Shown in pieces: positions 8,612-17,363 of a stretch of DNA of 64,000 bases. Position 1 is the first letter of the stretch, and every line of letters begins with the position of its first letter. The notes beneath the pieces were generated by a model that searched no databases, had not been told where the DNA came from, and saw only the letters and a program-made list of their open reading frames with translations. The position numbers and the translations under genes were made by a program. The stretch comes from Sphingomonas sp. Leaf230 (GTDB lineage Bacteria > Pseudomonadota > Alphaproteobacteria > Sphingomonadales > Sphingomonadaceae). The stretch is taken from the NCBI RefSeq assembly GCF_001421745.1, contig NZ_LMKW01000010.1, positions 1 to 64,000 of the forward strand. The letters are read 5' to 3'.

Positions 8612-10900
8612 ATGATATTGACCAAATTACTGGCGGGCATCTCGCCGATTGCCCTGATGATCGGCGGCGCCGGCCCTGCCGCTGCAGAGCCCGCTCTCGC
8701 AGAAGCTGCGCCCGCTTCGGCTGCCGATAAGCCGACTGCCACCGCGCCTGCCGCCGAGCCGGAGGGTCAGGACAAGGTCATCACCGTCACCGCGACGCGC
8801 ACCGAAAAGGCGGTGGAGGACGTGCCCGCGACCGTGTCGGTGATCGACGCGAAGACGATCGAGGATCGCTTCATCTCCGACATCAAGGATCTGGTGCGCT
8901 ACGAGCCAGGCGTCACCGTCCGCCGCGCGCCGTCGCGCTTCACCGCCGCCGGATCCTCGACCGGGCGCGACCGCGACAGTGGGTTCAACATCCGGGGGCT
9001 CGAGGGCAACCGCGTGCTGATCACCGTCGACGGCGTCCGCGTGCCCGACGCGTTCAGCTTCGGCGCGCAATCGGTGGGTCGCGGCGATTACGTCGATCTC
9101 GACCTGCTCAAATCGGTCGAGATCCTGCGCGGCCCCGCCTCCGCGCTCTACGGCAGCGACGGCGTCGCGGGCGCGGTCAGCTTCATCACCAAGGATCCCC
9201 GCGATTTCCTGGCCGACGGCAAGCTGGTCGGCGGCGGCCTTCGCTCGAGCTACGATTCCTCGGACGACAGCTGGACCAACGGCTTCGTGGTCGCAGGGCG
9301 CACCGGCGATATCGAGGCGATGGTCGCCTATACCCGCCGCGACGGTCACGAGACCGAGACCAAGGGCAGCAACGACACCCCAACCACCGACCGAACGACA
9401 GCGAACCCGCAGGACATCGAGTCCAACGCGCTGCTCGGCCGCCTCGTCTGGGCGCCGAACGATGCCAACCGGTTGCGCCTGACCTACGAGCATTTCTCCT
9501 CCGTGGTCGACACCGATGTGCTCAGCGCAATCGCCAAGCCTCCACTCGCGGCAACGTCAGTGATCGGGCTCACCGCGCACGACACGACAGAGCGCAACCG
9601 CGGCACGCTCGACTATCGCTACATCGGCGCCCCCCTGATCGGCGGCATCGTCAGCGGTATCCGCGCCGCCGGCTATTACCAGAAGAGCCTCACGCTCCAG
9701 GCCGCGGCGGAGAACCGCAACACCGCAGCCGATCGCACGCGCATCAACCGCTTCGACAACGAAGTGTACGGCGGCACGCTGCAGCTCGAAAGCCGCGCCG
9801 CGACCGGGCCGTTGACGCACCTGTTCGCCTATGGCGCCGATTACTCGCACACCCGCCAGACGGGTGTGCGAGACGGCACCGTCGCGCCTGCGGGCGAAGT
9901 CTATCCGACCCGTGCCTTCCCGACGACCGACTACACGCTGGTCGGCGTGTTCGCGCAGGACGAGATTGCCATCGCAGACGGCCTGCTGACGCTGTTCCCG
10001 TCGATCCGCTACGATCACTACAAGCTGAACCCACAGAACGATCCGCTGTTCACGACCTTCGTACCGCGCGAGCAGAGCGGATCGAAGGTGACGCCGCGGA
10101 TCGGCGCGGTCGCCAAGCTGACCGAGGGCGTCCGGCTCTTCGCCAACTATGCGCAGGGCTTCAAGCCGCCCGAGCCGAACCAGATCAACAACGGCTTTGC
10201 CAACATCACGCAGAATTACCGCTCGGTCCCCAATCCCGACCTCAAGCCCGAGACGAGCAACAGCGTCGAGGGTGGCATCCGGTGGAGCGGCACGGGCTGG
10301 TCGCTGAGTGGAACCGCGTTCAGCAGCCGCTTCCGCAACTTCATCGACCAGGTCCAGGTCAGCGGCGCCTTCACCGCGGCCGACCCGGCGGTATACCAGT
10401 ATATCAACCGCGGCCGCGTCAAGATCGAGGGACTGGAAGCCCGCGGCGAGGCGCGCCTGCCGATCGGGGTCGGCGTCCGCGCCGCGGCGTCCTACGCCAA
10501 GGGCACGATGCGGACGACCGGTGTCGCCGGCACGCAACCGCTCGACAGCATCGAACCCGTCAAGGTCGTCGCAGGCGTGTTCTACCAACCCGAGGCCGGG
10601 CCGTTCCGCGCAGAGGTCATCGCCACGCACTCCGCGGGCAAGAAGGTCGGCGACACCAACAACAGCTGCAACACTGCGGCCACCAGTTGCTTCACGCCGT
10701 CAGGGTTCTGGATCCTCGACGCCACCGCGTCGCTGCGCGTGATGGATCATGCGACGCTGCGCGCGGGGATCTTCAACATCACCGACAAGAAGTATTTCTG
10801 GTGGAGCGACGTCCGCGGACTGACCTCGACCTCGGTCGTCCGCGACGCTTATTCGCAACCTGGCCGCAACGCCGGGCTCTCCTTCTCGCTCAACCTGTGA
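8612..10900 (+). CDS. TonB-dependent outer-membrane receptor, haem/haemoglobin type
   Basis: A 762-residue TonB-dependent receptor: signal peptide to about residue 28 (ending GPAAAEPA), an Ala/Pro-rich linker, a TonB-box-like DKVITVTATR, the plug domain (VDGVRVPDAFSFG, then SVEILRGPASALYGSDGVAG) and a 22-strand barrel. The segment YAQGFKPPEPNQ followed about 20 residues later by NPDLKPETS corresponds to the FRAP/NPNL region of haem and haemoglobin receptors, which is why I favour that substrate class. ATG 8612 is preferred over the GTG at 8597 because it starts a compact signal peptide. A Fur box lies directly upstream. It is probably cotranscribed with the next gene, 8 bases downstream. Confidence 0.9.
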   Translation: MILTKLLAGISPIALMIGGAGPAAAEPALAEAAPASAADKPTATAPAAEPEGQDKVITVTATRTEKAVEDVPATVSVIDAKTIEDRFISDIKDLVRYEPGVTVRRAPSRFTAAGSSTGRDRDSGFNIRGLEGNRVLITVDGVRVPDAFSFGAQSVGRGDYVDLDLLKSVEILRGPASALYGSDGVAGAVSFITKDPRDFLADGKLVGGGLRSSYDSSDDSWTNGFVVAGRTGDIEAMVAYTRRDGHETETKGSNDTPTTDRTTANPQDIESNALLGRLVWAPNDANRLRLTYEHFSSVVDTDVLSAIAKPPLAATSVIGLTAHDTTERNRGTLDYRYIGAPLIGGIVSGIRAAGYYQKSLTLQAAAENRNTAADRTRINRFDNEVYGGTLQLESRAATGPLTHLFAYGADYSHTRQTGVRDGTVAPAGEVYPTRAFPTTDYTLVGVFAQDEIAIADGLLTLFPSIRYDHYKLNPQNDPLFTTFVPREQSGSKVTPRIGAVAKLTEGVRLFANYAQGFKPPEPNQINNGFANITQNYRSVPNPDLKPETSNSVEGGIRWSGTGWSLSGTAFSSRFRNFIDQVQVSGAFTAADPAVYQYINRGRVKIEGLEARGEARLPIGVGVRAAASYAKGTMRTTGVAGTQPLDSIEPVKVVAGVFYQPEAGPFRAEVIATHSAGKKVGDTNNSCNTAATSCFTPSGFWILDATASLRVMDHATLRAGIFNITDKKYFWWSDVRGLTSTSVVRDAYSQPGRNAGLSFSLNL

Positions 10901-10908
10901 GGCCTTTG

Positions 10909-11874
10909 ATGTTCCGCTCCCTTCTTCTCCCGACCGGGCTGACGCTGTCCGTGCTCCCCGTCGTGCCGACGATCGCCTCCGCGCAGACGCAGGCCATCTA
11001 CGGCGACCAGGCCCGCGATCACGCGTCGATCCTGGCGATGGCCGGCACCTTCAAGGTGACGTTCGACATGCGCGAGACGACGCCGCTGGTCGCGGGCTAC
11101 ACGCCCTACCCTGCCAAGCTCAGCGGCGGGCACGAGGTCGTCCGCGCGATCGTCGACACGCCCGACCACGTCGTGCTCCAGCATCTGCTGGTCGTCACCG
11201 ACGGCAACGCCAAGACGATGGTGATCAAGCACTGGCGACAGGACTGGACGTGGCAGCCGTCGACCGTGCTTGTCTACACCGCGGCAGGCCGCTGGACGCT
11301 AAGGCCGCTGTCGGAAGCCGAACGGCGTGGCGCTTGGTCGCAGACGGTGTGGCAGACCGACGATTCCCCGCGCTATGGCGGAATCGGTCGCTGGCGCTAC
11401 GACGACGGCGCCACCCGCTGGACCAGCGACGAGACCCGCCGCCCGCTGGCGCGTCGCGATGCGACCCGGAATCCACCCTATGATCACTATATCGGCAGCA
11501 ACCGTCACGTGCTGACCACCGCGGGCTGGGTCCACGAGCAGGACAACGCCAAGATTGGCATCAAAAACGGCAAGCCCGCCACCTACGTCCACGAATACGT
11601 CATCAACACCTACACCCCAGCGACCGATTTCGCGGTGGCGGCGGCGGACTCGTATTGGGCGAAGACGAAGGACTATTGGGCTGCGGTCCGCACCCACTGG
11701 GACAGCGCGATCGCGAAGCGCTCGGGCGTGCACGTCGCGGAGGACGCGTCGAACGGATCGGCTACGGGTCACCAGTTGATGCTGCTCGCCGATGATATCG
11801 CAGCAGGCGACACCGCTCAGGAGTCCGGAAAGGCGGAGGCCGAAGCATTGGTTAAGCGCGAGACCGGGACATAA
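10909..11874 (+). CDS. exported protein of unknown function (DUF6607-like)
   Basis: A 321-residue protein with a signal peptide (residues 1-26, ending TIASAQ). The mature part is rich in Trp, His and Asp with conserved-looking motifs IKHWRQDWTWQPS, AWSQTVWQTDDSPRYGG and GWVHEQDNAKI. It resembles what I remember of the DUF6607 family, which is seen beside TonB receptors; I could not check this. The gene begins 8 bases after the receptor stop, so it is almost certainly in the same Fur-controlled operon and may process or carry the receptor's ligand. Function unknown. Confidence 0.75.
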   Translation: MFRSLLLPTGLTLSVLPVVPTIASAQTQAIYGDQARDHASILAMAGTFKVTFDMRETTPLVAGYTPYPAKLSGGHEVVRAIVDTPDHVVLQHLLVVTDGNAKTMVIKHWRQDWTWQPSTVLVYTAAGRWTLRPLSEAERRGAWSQTVWQTDDSPRYGGIGRWRYDDGATRWTSDETRRPLARRDATRNPPYDHYIGSNRHVLTTAGWVHEQDNAKIGIKNGKPATYVHEYVINTYTPATDFAVAAADSYWAKTKDYWAAVRTHWDSAIAKRSGVHVAEDASNGSATGHQLMLLADDIAAGDTAQESGKAEAEALVKRETGT

Positions 11875-12121
11875 TCCAGGGCTCCAACCCCAGCCACCGA
11901 TGGCAACGAAATGGGCTTTCAAGGGATTTGCGTCCCTCAGACCATTGGTTGCACCGGTGGCCCACAGGGTCTCGATACGAACCGGAAGGCCGCAACGAAC
12001 CTTGTCACGATGTCCGGCACCGTCTCGCTGGTGCTCGTCGGCGTGCTTCACGCGGCAAGGCTCAGACGCTGGTCGCGGCTATCGCTGACGTACCAGGCCC
12101 TCCCGTTGGCACGCCAACATG
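11875..12121. other. intergenic region, nothing recognised
   Basis: About 250 bases between the 3' ends of two convergent genes. Short frames here are shadows. I see no clear terminator hairpin, tRNA or repeat family member. Confidence 0.4.
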
Positions 12122-13441
12122 TCAGTCGGCAGTCATCACGGACAGCAGGTCATCCACGTCTCCCACGGCAAACGCCGAATACTCGTCGCCGATCGCATAG
12201 GGCAGCAAGATGCGGCGATCCCGGATCAGCGCACCGCAGCTATAGGTCACGTTCGGCACATAGCCCCCGCGTTGTTCCGCGCTGGGAAACAGCAGCGGCG
12301 ATGCCGTGCGGGCGAGCACCTTCGACGGATCGTCCTTGTCGAGCAGGCAGGCACCGATGCAATATCCCCGGACCATGCCGACGCCGTGCGTGAAAACCAG
12401 CCAGCCCTCGTCGATCTCGATCGGTGATCCGCAATTGCCCAGCTGCACGAACTCCCAGGGGTATTTCGGCGCCATGATCGGCGTTCCGGTCTCCCACGTG
12501 TAGAGATCGTCCGATCGCAGCAGCCAGATGTTCTCGCTGTCCTGGCGGCCCAGCATCACGAACTGGTTGTCGATCCGTCGCGGGAACAGCGCCATTCCCT
12601 TATAGCCGGTCATGGCACCGGCGAGCGCCCTCATCTCGACCCGGCGCAGGTCGACTCCGCGCAGGATTTCCTGACGCGCGTCCTTGCCGTCGAACGCGGT
12701 GTACGTGCCGATGACGCTGCGGACCCCGTCGTGATCAGTGAAGTTGACCAGCCGCAGATCCTCGATGCCCTGTCGCTGGCTCGGCAAGACCGGGAAGATG
12801 ACGGTCTCGGACGCGTCCCGGCTGTCTTCGCAGAGCAGACGGACCCACCCATCATCCTGCCGCTCGATGCGCGGCGGGACGCCGTGTGCGCTGGCCGGAT
12901 CGATCACCAGCCGATCGCCCGGTCCCCACTCGCCGGTGCGGAACGTGATCGACGAGATATGACCCTCGCCGATGCCTCGCAGCGACATGACGAAGCGAAC
13001 CGCGCCCGGTACCGACGGCTCTTCATGCGTCAGGGAAACGATGCTGGGGTTGAAGAGCGCGGCGGACTCGAACGCGTATTCCTGGCTGAAATAGGCGCCG
13101 ATGATCAGCCGTTCGTCCTCGTTGAAGTCGCCGTCCCCTATATCCTGCCGTACCTCATCGAAACGACGCAGCAGGACCTGCTCGGCGTTGCGGTGGCGCT
13201 CGCGCATGGGGGTGAGCAGCAGATCGCGCATCCTTTGGCGCATCGTATCGTCCAGCGCCTGGACGCGGTCCACGACGACCTGGCTGCGTGGCGGGCGGTC
13301 CGCCTCGAACGCTTTCGGATAGCCGAAGCTGAACGGCCGGATCACCGTGCGCGACGGATCGGGCTTCAACTCGACATCCAGCGTCGTGAAGACATCGGCA
13401 GCGTTCATCGGCAGCGGCATCGGCATCGGCCCTTCAGTCAT
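12122..13441 (-). CDS. glycoside hydrolase/phosphorylase family 130 protein
   Basis: A 439-residue protein with the five-bladed propeller features of GH130, a family of beta-mannoside phosphorylases and beta-1,2-mannosidases. Visible motifs include FESAALFNPSIV near residue 150, the central ENIWLLRSDDLYTWE, GNCGSPIEIDEGWLVFTHGVG, and YSCGALIRDRRILLPYAIGD at the C-terminal end. Substrate is presumably a mannoside but cannot be fixed from sequence. The N-terminal 100 residues (ALDDTMRQRMRDLLLTPMRERHRNAE) form a helical extension typical of one GH130 subgroup. The start is uncertain: ATG 13441 is taken, but ATG codons at 13426, 13420 and 13408 are possible, with GAAGGG between. It stands alone, without sugar transporters nearby. 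Confidence 0.8.
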   Translation of the reverse strand: MTEGPMPMPLPMNAADVFTTLDVELKPDPSRTVIRPFSFGYPKAFEADRPPRSQVVVDRVQALDDTMRQRMRDLLLTPMRERHRNAEQVLLRRFDEVRQDIGDGDFNEDERLIIGAYFSQEYAFESAALFNPSIVSLTHEEPSVPGAVRFVMSLRGIGEGHISSITFRTGEWGPGDRLVIDPASAHGVPPRIERQDDGWVRLLCEDSRDASETVIFPVLPSQRQGIEDLRLVNFTDHDGVRSVIGTYTAFDGKDARQEILRGVDLRRVEMRALAGAMTGYKGMALFPRRIDNQFVMLGRQDSENIWLLRSDDLYTWETGTPIMAPKYPWEFVQLGNCGSPIEIDEGWLVFTHGVGMVRGYCIGACLLDKDDPSKVLARTASPLLFPSAEQRGGYVPNVTYSCGALIRDRRILLPYAIGDEYSAFAVGDVDDLLSVMTAD

Positions 13442-13591
13442 GCTCGCGAAAGGACGCTCGCGGGCATAACTGAGGTAACGATGCCGAGCCGCACCCGATC
13501 CCAGGCGGGCATGCATAAGCTGGTCTTCGCCGCTGCCAGCAGCGTCAGAACGCCTTCGGCACGCCGGTTGTCGGTCCGCGAACCAGTGCGA

Positions 13592-14392
13592 TCATCGCGC
13601 CTTTACGAACCGTAGCGTGAACCGGTCGCTCTCGCCGATCGCAGCATATTTCGCGCGATCGACGTCCTTCAAGCGATAGCTCGGCGGCAACGTCCAGACG
13701 CCTTCCGGATGATCGTGGGTATCCTTGGGGTTGGCGTTGATCCGCGATTCTGCGGCAAGCGCGAAGCCGGCCTCCTGCGCCAGCCGAACGACCGTCGACC
13801 TCTTGATGTAGCCGCTCGTCTTCTCGCGCGCCGTGTCCATTTCCTCCGGCAGGCGATGATCGACGACGCCGAGCACGCCGCCTGGCTTGAGCGCCGCATA
13901 GAACGCCTTGAACACGCGGCCCGCGACGGCGGGGTCGTCCTGCATCAAGAGGTTGTGGACGTTACGGAACGTCAGCAGCACATCCGCGCTTCCCGCCGGG
14001 ATCGAGGACGCTCCGGTCTTGAAGTCGATCGTCGCGATCTGCGTCACGCCGTACTCCGCGGTCTTCGCGGCAAAGGCGCTGCGGGTGCGCTCGGCCTGCG
14101 CGGTCGGCACCAGCGCGACATAATGCCCCCGGCCCTTGACCAGCGGCGCGAGGATCTCGGCATACCAGCCGCCCGCCGGCAGGAATTCGACGATCGTCTG
14201 TGTCGGCTTGACGCCGAAAAAGGCCAAAGTCTGCGCCGGGTGACGATAGCGATCGCGCGCACGGTTCGCCGGCGTCCGCGTGGGCGATGCGAGCACGGCA
14301 GCGATGTCCTTCGAGGGGGCAACGGATTGTGCCCCCACCCCGGTAGCGCCAAACGCGACGATACAGGTCAAGGCGGCGAGCAGTCGGTTCAT
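13592..14392 (-). CDS. exported class I SAM-dependent methyltransferase-like protein
   Basis: A 266-residue protein with a clear signal peptide (MNRLLAALTCIVAFGATGVGAQ). The rest looks like a predicted methyltransferase of the COG4798 kind: motif I region TIVEFLPAGGWYAEIL, then GRGHYVALV, DVLLTFRNVHNL, and LKPGGVLGVVDHR. Such proteins are found secreted in many proteobacteria; substrate and even SAM access outside the cytoplasm are unknown. The open frame continues upstream to 14857, but ATG 14392 is chosen because it starts the signal peptide. It precedes the GH130 gene on the same strand but is 150 bases away, so cotranscription is possible only. Confidence 0.78.
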   Translation of the reverse strand: MNRLLAALTCIVAFGATGVGAQSVAPSKDIAAVLASPTRTPANRARDRYRHPAQTLAFFGVKPTQTIVEFLPAGGWYAEILAPLVKGRGHYVALVPTAQAERTRSAFAAKTAEYGVTQIATIDFKTGASSIPAGSADVLLTFRNVHNLLMQDDPAVAGRVFKAFYAALKPGGVLGVVDHRLPEEMDTAREKTSGYIKRSTVVRLAQEAGFALAAESRINANPKDTHDHPEGVWTLPPSYRLKDVDRAKYAAIGESDRFTLRFVKAR

Positions 14393-14717
14393 AGCGTTAC
14401 ACTCCCTGAGCGGTTCTTCGGCGACAATGCCCCGCACGAGCCGATCACACAATCTCAAGAGCCTTGGCTGTTTCCGGGACACCCAGCATCGCCCAACGCC
14501 TTTTGTGAGCGACATTTTTAATGGCAGATCCAGGTAGTGGCTTATCACTTCGACGAACCCCGTTCTGGACGGCCCGGATGAGCTAGGGGGCATGCCAACT
14601 GCGGACATTCGGTAAGCATACGCAAACGTACCGCTCATCCCACAGTCATGCGAAACCGACAGAAAGCCGCCCTTAATCAAGCCCGGAGGCCGGGAAAGAA
14701 CGGTGAAATTGGAATGG
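14393..14717. other. intergenic region between methyltransferase and tRNA-Ser
   Basis: About 325 bases. The only structure I see is a small hairpin at 14682-14694 (listed separately). It should contain the promoter of the methyltransferase gene, but no convincing consensus is visible. Confidence 0.4.
14682..14694 (-). terminator. possible weak terminator of tRNA-Ser
   Basis: CCCGG-CCT-CCGGG hairpin (minus-strand reading) 24 bases beyond the tRNA 3' end, followed by CTTGATT. The T run is poor, so this is tentative. Confidence 0.3.
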
Positions 14718-14808
14718 TGGCGGAGCGGGTGGGATTCGAACCCACGATACGCTTTTGACGTATACTCACTTTCCAGGCGAGCGCCTTCGACCACTCGGCC
14801 ACCGCTCC
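14718..14808 (-). tRNA. tRNA-Ser (anticodon GGA)
   Basis: On the minus strand the gene begins GGAGCGGTGGCCGAGTGG and ends with the acceptor complement CCGCTCC, G and encoded CCA (14718-14720). The anticodon loop reads CTGGAAA, giving anticodon GGA for UCC/UCU serine codons. A long variable arm (GTATACGTCAAAAGCGTAT) and the T arm GGGTTCGAATCCC are typical of class II tRNA-Ser. Total 91 nucleotides with CCA. Confidence 0.97.
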
Positions 14809-14896
14809 GCATTGCTCTGGAAGCGGGTCTGCTAGTGCGGGTTTCGCGCGCGCGCAAGCGATTGCGTGCAGGGACGGCCTCGGGCAGTCTGCGGGG

Positions 14897-15754
14897 ATGT
14901 TGAATATCCTTCTCGCCGCCATGCTTGCGCAGGCCGTTCCGGCCGCCGCGACGCTCCCGTCCGATCCGGTTGCGGCGGACTGGGTCGCGGTGCCGGACGA
15001 CGAACTAATGGTGTTCACGCTGGCCAATGGGCACCGGTTCACGGTGCGGCTCGCGCCTAGCTATGCGCCGGTGCACGTCGCGAACATACGCAAGTTGGCG
15101 CGTGCGCATTGGTGGGATGCGGGGACGAGCGTGTACCGCGTTCAGGACAATTACGTCGCGCAGTGGGGCGATGCGACGGAGAAGAAGCCGCTTGTCGCTG
15201 GCGTCGTGGCCAACCCGCCGGCGGAATACTCGCATGCCGGGTCGACGACGGTGGCGCGGCTGTCGCAGCGCGATCCTTATGCGGAATGGGCGGGGTATAG
15301 TCGCGACGGGTGGCCGCTCGCGGGCAATAGCGCGACCGAGTGGGTGCCGCATTGCTACGGGATGGTCGGCGTCGCGCGCGATCTCGCACCCAGCACGGGG
15401 AGTGGCGCTGAGCTGTATACCGTGATCGGGCATTCGCCGCGTGCGCTGGACCGGAATATCGCGGTAGTCGGGCGCGTGATCGACGGGGTCGAGTGGCTGT
15501 CGTCGCTGCCGCGCGGGACGGGGGATCTGGGGTTCTACAAGACCGAGGGGGAGCGTAGCCCGATCGTGTCCGCACGCCTCGCGAGCGAACTGCCCGCCGC
15601 CGAGCGACCGCATTTCGAATACCGGTCGGCGGACAATGCGCGGTTCGTGGCGTGGATCGCGTCGCGGGAGAACCGGGCGGGGCCGTTCTTCACCGTGCCT
15701 GCCGGGGGCGCCGACATCTGTGCCGCGCTGCCCCCGGTGCGGAAAGCGCCCTAG
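14897..15754 (+). CDS. exported cyclophilin-type peptidyl-prolyl isomerase
   Basis: A 285-residue protein with a short signal peptide (MLNILLAAMLAQAVPAAA). The cyclophilin domain has ELMVFTLANGHRFTVRLAPSYAPVHVANIRKLAR, then VYRVQDNYVAQWGD and a late YTVIGHSPRALDRNIAVVGRVIDG. It is likely to catalyse proline isomerisation in the periplasm. Inserts after residue 100 (PAEYSHAGSTTVARL) are typical of the larger sphingomonad type. Its stop codon at 15752-15754 overlaps the stop of the convergent pirin gene. Confidence 0.85.
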   Translation: MLNILLAAMLAQAVPAAATLPSDPVAADWVAVPDDELMVFTLANGHRFTVRLAPSYAPVHVANIRKLARAHWWDAGTSVYRVQDNYVAQWGDATEKKPLVAGVVANPPAEYSHAGSTTVARLSQRDPYAEWAGYSRDGWPLAGNSATEWVPHCYGMVGVARDLAPSTGSGAELYTVIGHSPRALDRNIAVVGRVIDGVEWLSSLPRGTGDLGFYKTEGERSPIVSARLASELPAAERPHFEYRSADNARFVAWIASRENRAGPFFTVPAGGADICAALPPVRKAP

Positions 15755-16605
15755 CGGATGACGGGAGGCTTGCCGAACAGGCCGGCGTTATAGTCCTCGA
15801 TCGCGCGGACGATCTCTTCGCGGGTGTTCATGACGAAGGGGCCGTGGGAGACGACGGGTTCGCCGATCGGGTCGGCGTGGCCGTAGAGGATCGTGGCGGG
15901 GGCCTCGGTCGTGACGGTGATCGTGTCGCCCTCGTTGCCAAACGTGGCGAGGTGGTGCGGCTTGATCTGCGTGCCGTTGGCCTTGGGGGCGCCGGCGACG
16001 ACGTAGAAGAAGACCGCGCGGCCGGTTGGGGCTGGCAGGTCGAGCTTGGCGCCGGCTTCGAGTTCGACGGTCATCATCGCGACGTCGGTCAGCGATTCGA
16101 ACGGGCCCTGTCGTCCGGCGAACGTGCCGGAGATCAGGTTTACGGTGCCGCCATCGACCGGGATCGCGGGAATGTCCTCGCGCTGGAGGCCGGTATAGGC
16201 GGGCTTCGTCATCTTGAGCCGGCCGGGGAGGTTGACCCAGAGTTGCAGGATCTCGAGCGGGCCGCCGTCGCGCTTGAACGACGCCGGCGAGATTTCCGCG
16301 TGGATCAGGCCTGAGCCTGCGGTCATCCACTGGACACCGCCCGCGCGGATGACGCTCTCATGGCCACCGCTGTCGAGATGCGCCATCTCGCCCTCGAGAA
16401 TGAAGCTGACCGTCTCGAAGCCGCGGTGCGGATGCGGGCCGAACGGGAGGCCGCTGTTGCCGGGACGATAGGTCTGCGGACCGTGATGATTGAGGAACAG
16501 GAACGGATCGACCTGCGGCAGGCCGGGACCCGGTAGCGGGCGTCGTGTCACCAGGTCGGCGATGTCGTCGCGCTGGGCGGGATACTGGTTGAGGACGTAG
16601 CGCAT
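15751..16605 (-). CDS. pirin family protein
   Basis: A 284-residue bicupin. The N-terminal cupin carries the metal site GPHPHRGFETVSFILEG and HAEIS, matching the three His and one Glu ligands of pirins. Some pirins act as quercetin 2,3-dioxygenases, others as redox-sensitive transcription cofactors; the sequence does not decide. The C-terminal cupin (VELEAGAKLDLPAPTGRAVFFYVV) completes the fold. It starts one base after the stop of the FMN reductase gene, forming a two-gene operon, an association known for pirins. Its 3' end overlaps the stop of the cyclophilin gene. Confidence 0.93.
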   Translation of the reverse strand: MRYVLNQYPAQRDDIADLVTRRPLPGPGLPQVDPFLFLNHHGPQTYRPGNSGLPFGPHPHRGFETVSFILEGEMAHLDSGGHESVIRAGGVQWMTAGSGLIHAEISPASFKRDGGPLEILQLWVNLPGRLKMTKPAYTGLQREDIPAIPVDGGTVNLISGTFAGRQGPFESLTDVAMMTVELEAGAKLDLPAPTGRAVFFYVVAGAPKANGTQIKPHHLATFGNEGDTITVTTEAPATILYGHADPIGEPVVSHGPFVMNTREEIVRAIEDYNAGLFGKPPVIR

Positions 16606-16606
16606 G

Positions 16607-17179
16607 TCAGGACGCCTCGCGGTCGGCGGTGGTGGGCCGCGCGATGTCGGCGAGCAGGTCGTCGATGCCGGCCACGAGGAAGTCGAGCGTGCGCTGGTCG
16701 GTCAGGCGACCGTCGGCGATCTTCTCGTGCACGGCGCCGACGACAGCTTGTGGGCGCAGGACGGTGCGGGCGCCGATCGACGCCAGCGTCTCGTTGAGTT
16801 GCGCGTGGGCGCGCGCGCCGCCGACTGCGCCGGGCGACGAGGTGAGCGTGAAGACCGGCTTGCCCGTGAGCGTCGCCTTGCCATGCGGGCGTGAGGACCA
16901 GTCGAGCGCGTTCTTCAGGACGCCGGACATGCCGTGGTTGTATTCGGGGGAGGCGATGACGATCCCGTCGGCAGCGCCGATTGCCGCGCGCAGGGCTGCG
17001 ACGGCGGCGGGGGGCGTGTCGGTGTCGGCGTCTTGGTCGTAGAGGGGTACGTCGTTCAGCGCGAAGACCGTCAGCGCGGCCTTGTCGGTGATCGCGTCGC
17101 CAAGCGTGGTCAGGATCGCGGTATTGTACGAGCCGCGGCGCAGGCTGCCGGAGATCGCGAGCAGGACGGGAAGGGCCAT
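16607..17179 (-). CDS. NADPH-dependent FMN reductase family protein
   Basis: A 190-residue flavodoxin-like protein. The FMN phosphate loop is GSLRRGSYNTAIL near the N terminus, and SPEYNHGMSGVLKNALDW is the family signature; TLTSSPGAVGGARAH follows. These enzymes reduce FMN, quinones, azo dyes or chromate with NAD(P)H. It is the first gene of a two-gene operon with pirin, which fits a joint role in quinone or oxidative-stress metabolism (inference). The ATG at 17179 is close to a repeat element that fills the upstream gap. Confidence 0.92.
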   Translation of the reverse strand: MALPVLLAISGSLRRGSYNTAILTTLGDAITDKAALTVFALNDVPLYDQDADTDTPPAAVAALRAAIGAADGIVIASPEYNHGMSGVLKNALDWSSRPHGKATLTGKPVFTLTSSPGAVGGARAHAQLNETLASIGARTVLRPQAVVGAVHEKIADGRLTDQRTLDFLVAGIDDLLADIARPTTADREAS

Positions 17180-17214
17180 GGGAATTCCTTTAGCGTATTG
17201 AACGATGAATGGAT

Positions 17215-17335
17215 CCTCCCCCGCCAGGGGGAGGTGGCTGGCGCTTGCCAGACGGAGGGGGAGGAAAGGGAGAACTGCTGTTCCGTGTCCTCCCCCTCCG
17301 TCACCTTCGGCGCCACCTCCCCCTGGCGGGGGAGG
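17215..17335. repeat. palindromic repeat, family C copy 1
   Basis: Outer arms CCTCCCCCGCCAGGGGGAGG (17215-17234) and its near-complement CCTCCCCCTGGCGGGGGAGG (17316-17335) can pair; inner segments GACGGAGGGGGAGG and CCTCCCCCTCCGTC also pair. Related copies lie at 38085, 41664 and 49529. Confidence 0.93.
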
Positions 17336-17363
17336 GTCGTGGAGCGCCGGTGGCCCCCTGACC

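Noticed and set aside
8612-10900. Siderophore receptor instead of haem receptor
   Set aside because: The FKPP...NPDL region matches haem-type receptors better, though substrate assignment remains an inference.
17215-17335. Possible CRISPR-like or phage attachment site
   Set aside because: It is a single palindrome with related copies elsewhere in the window, not a spaced array, and no integrase or cas gene is present.
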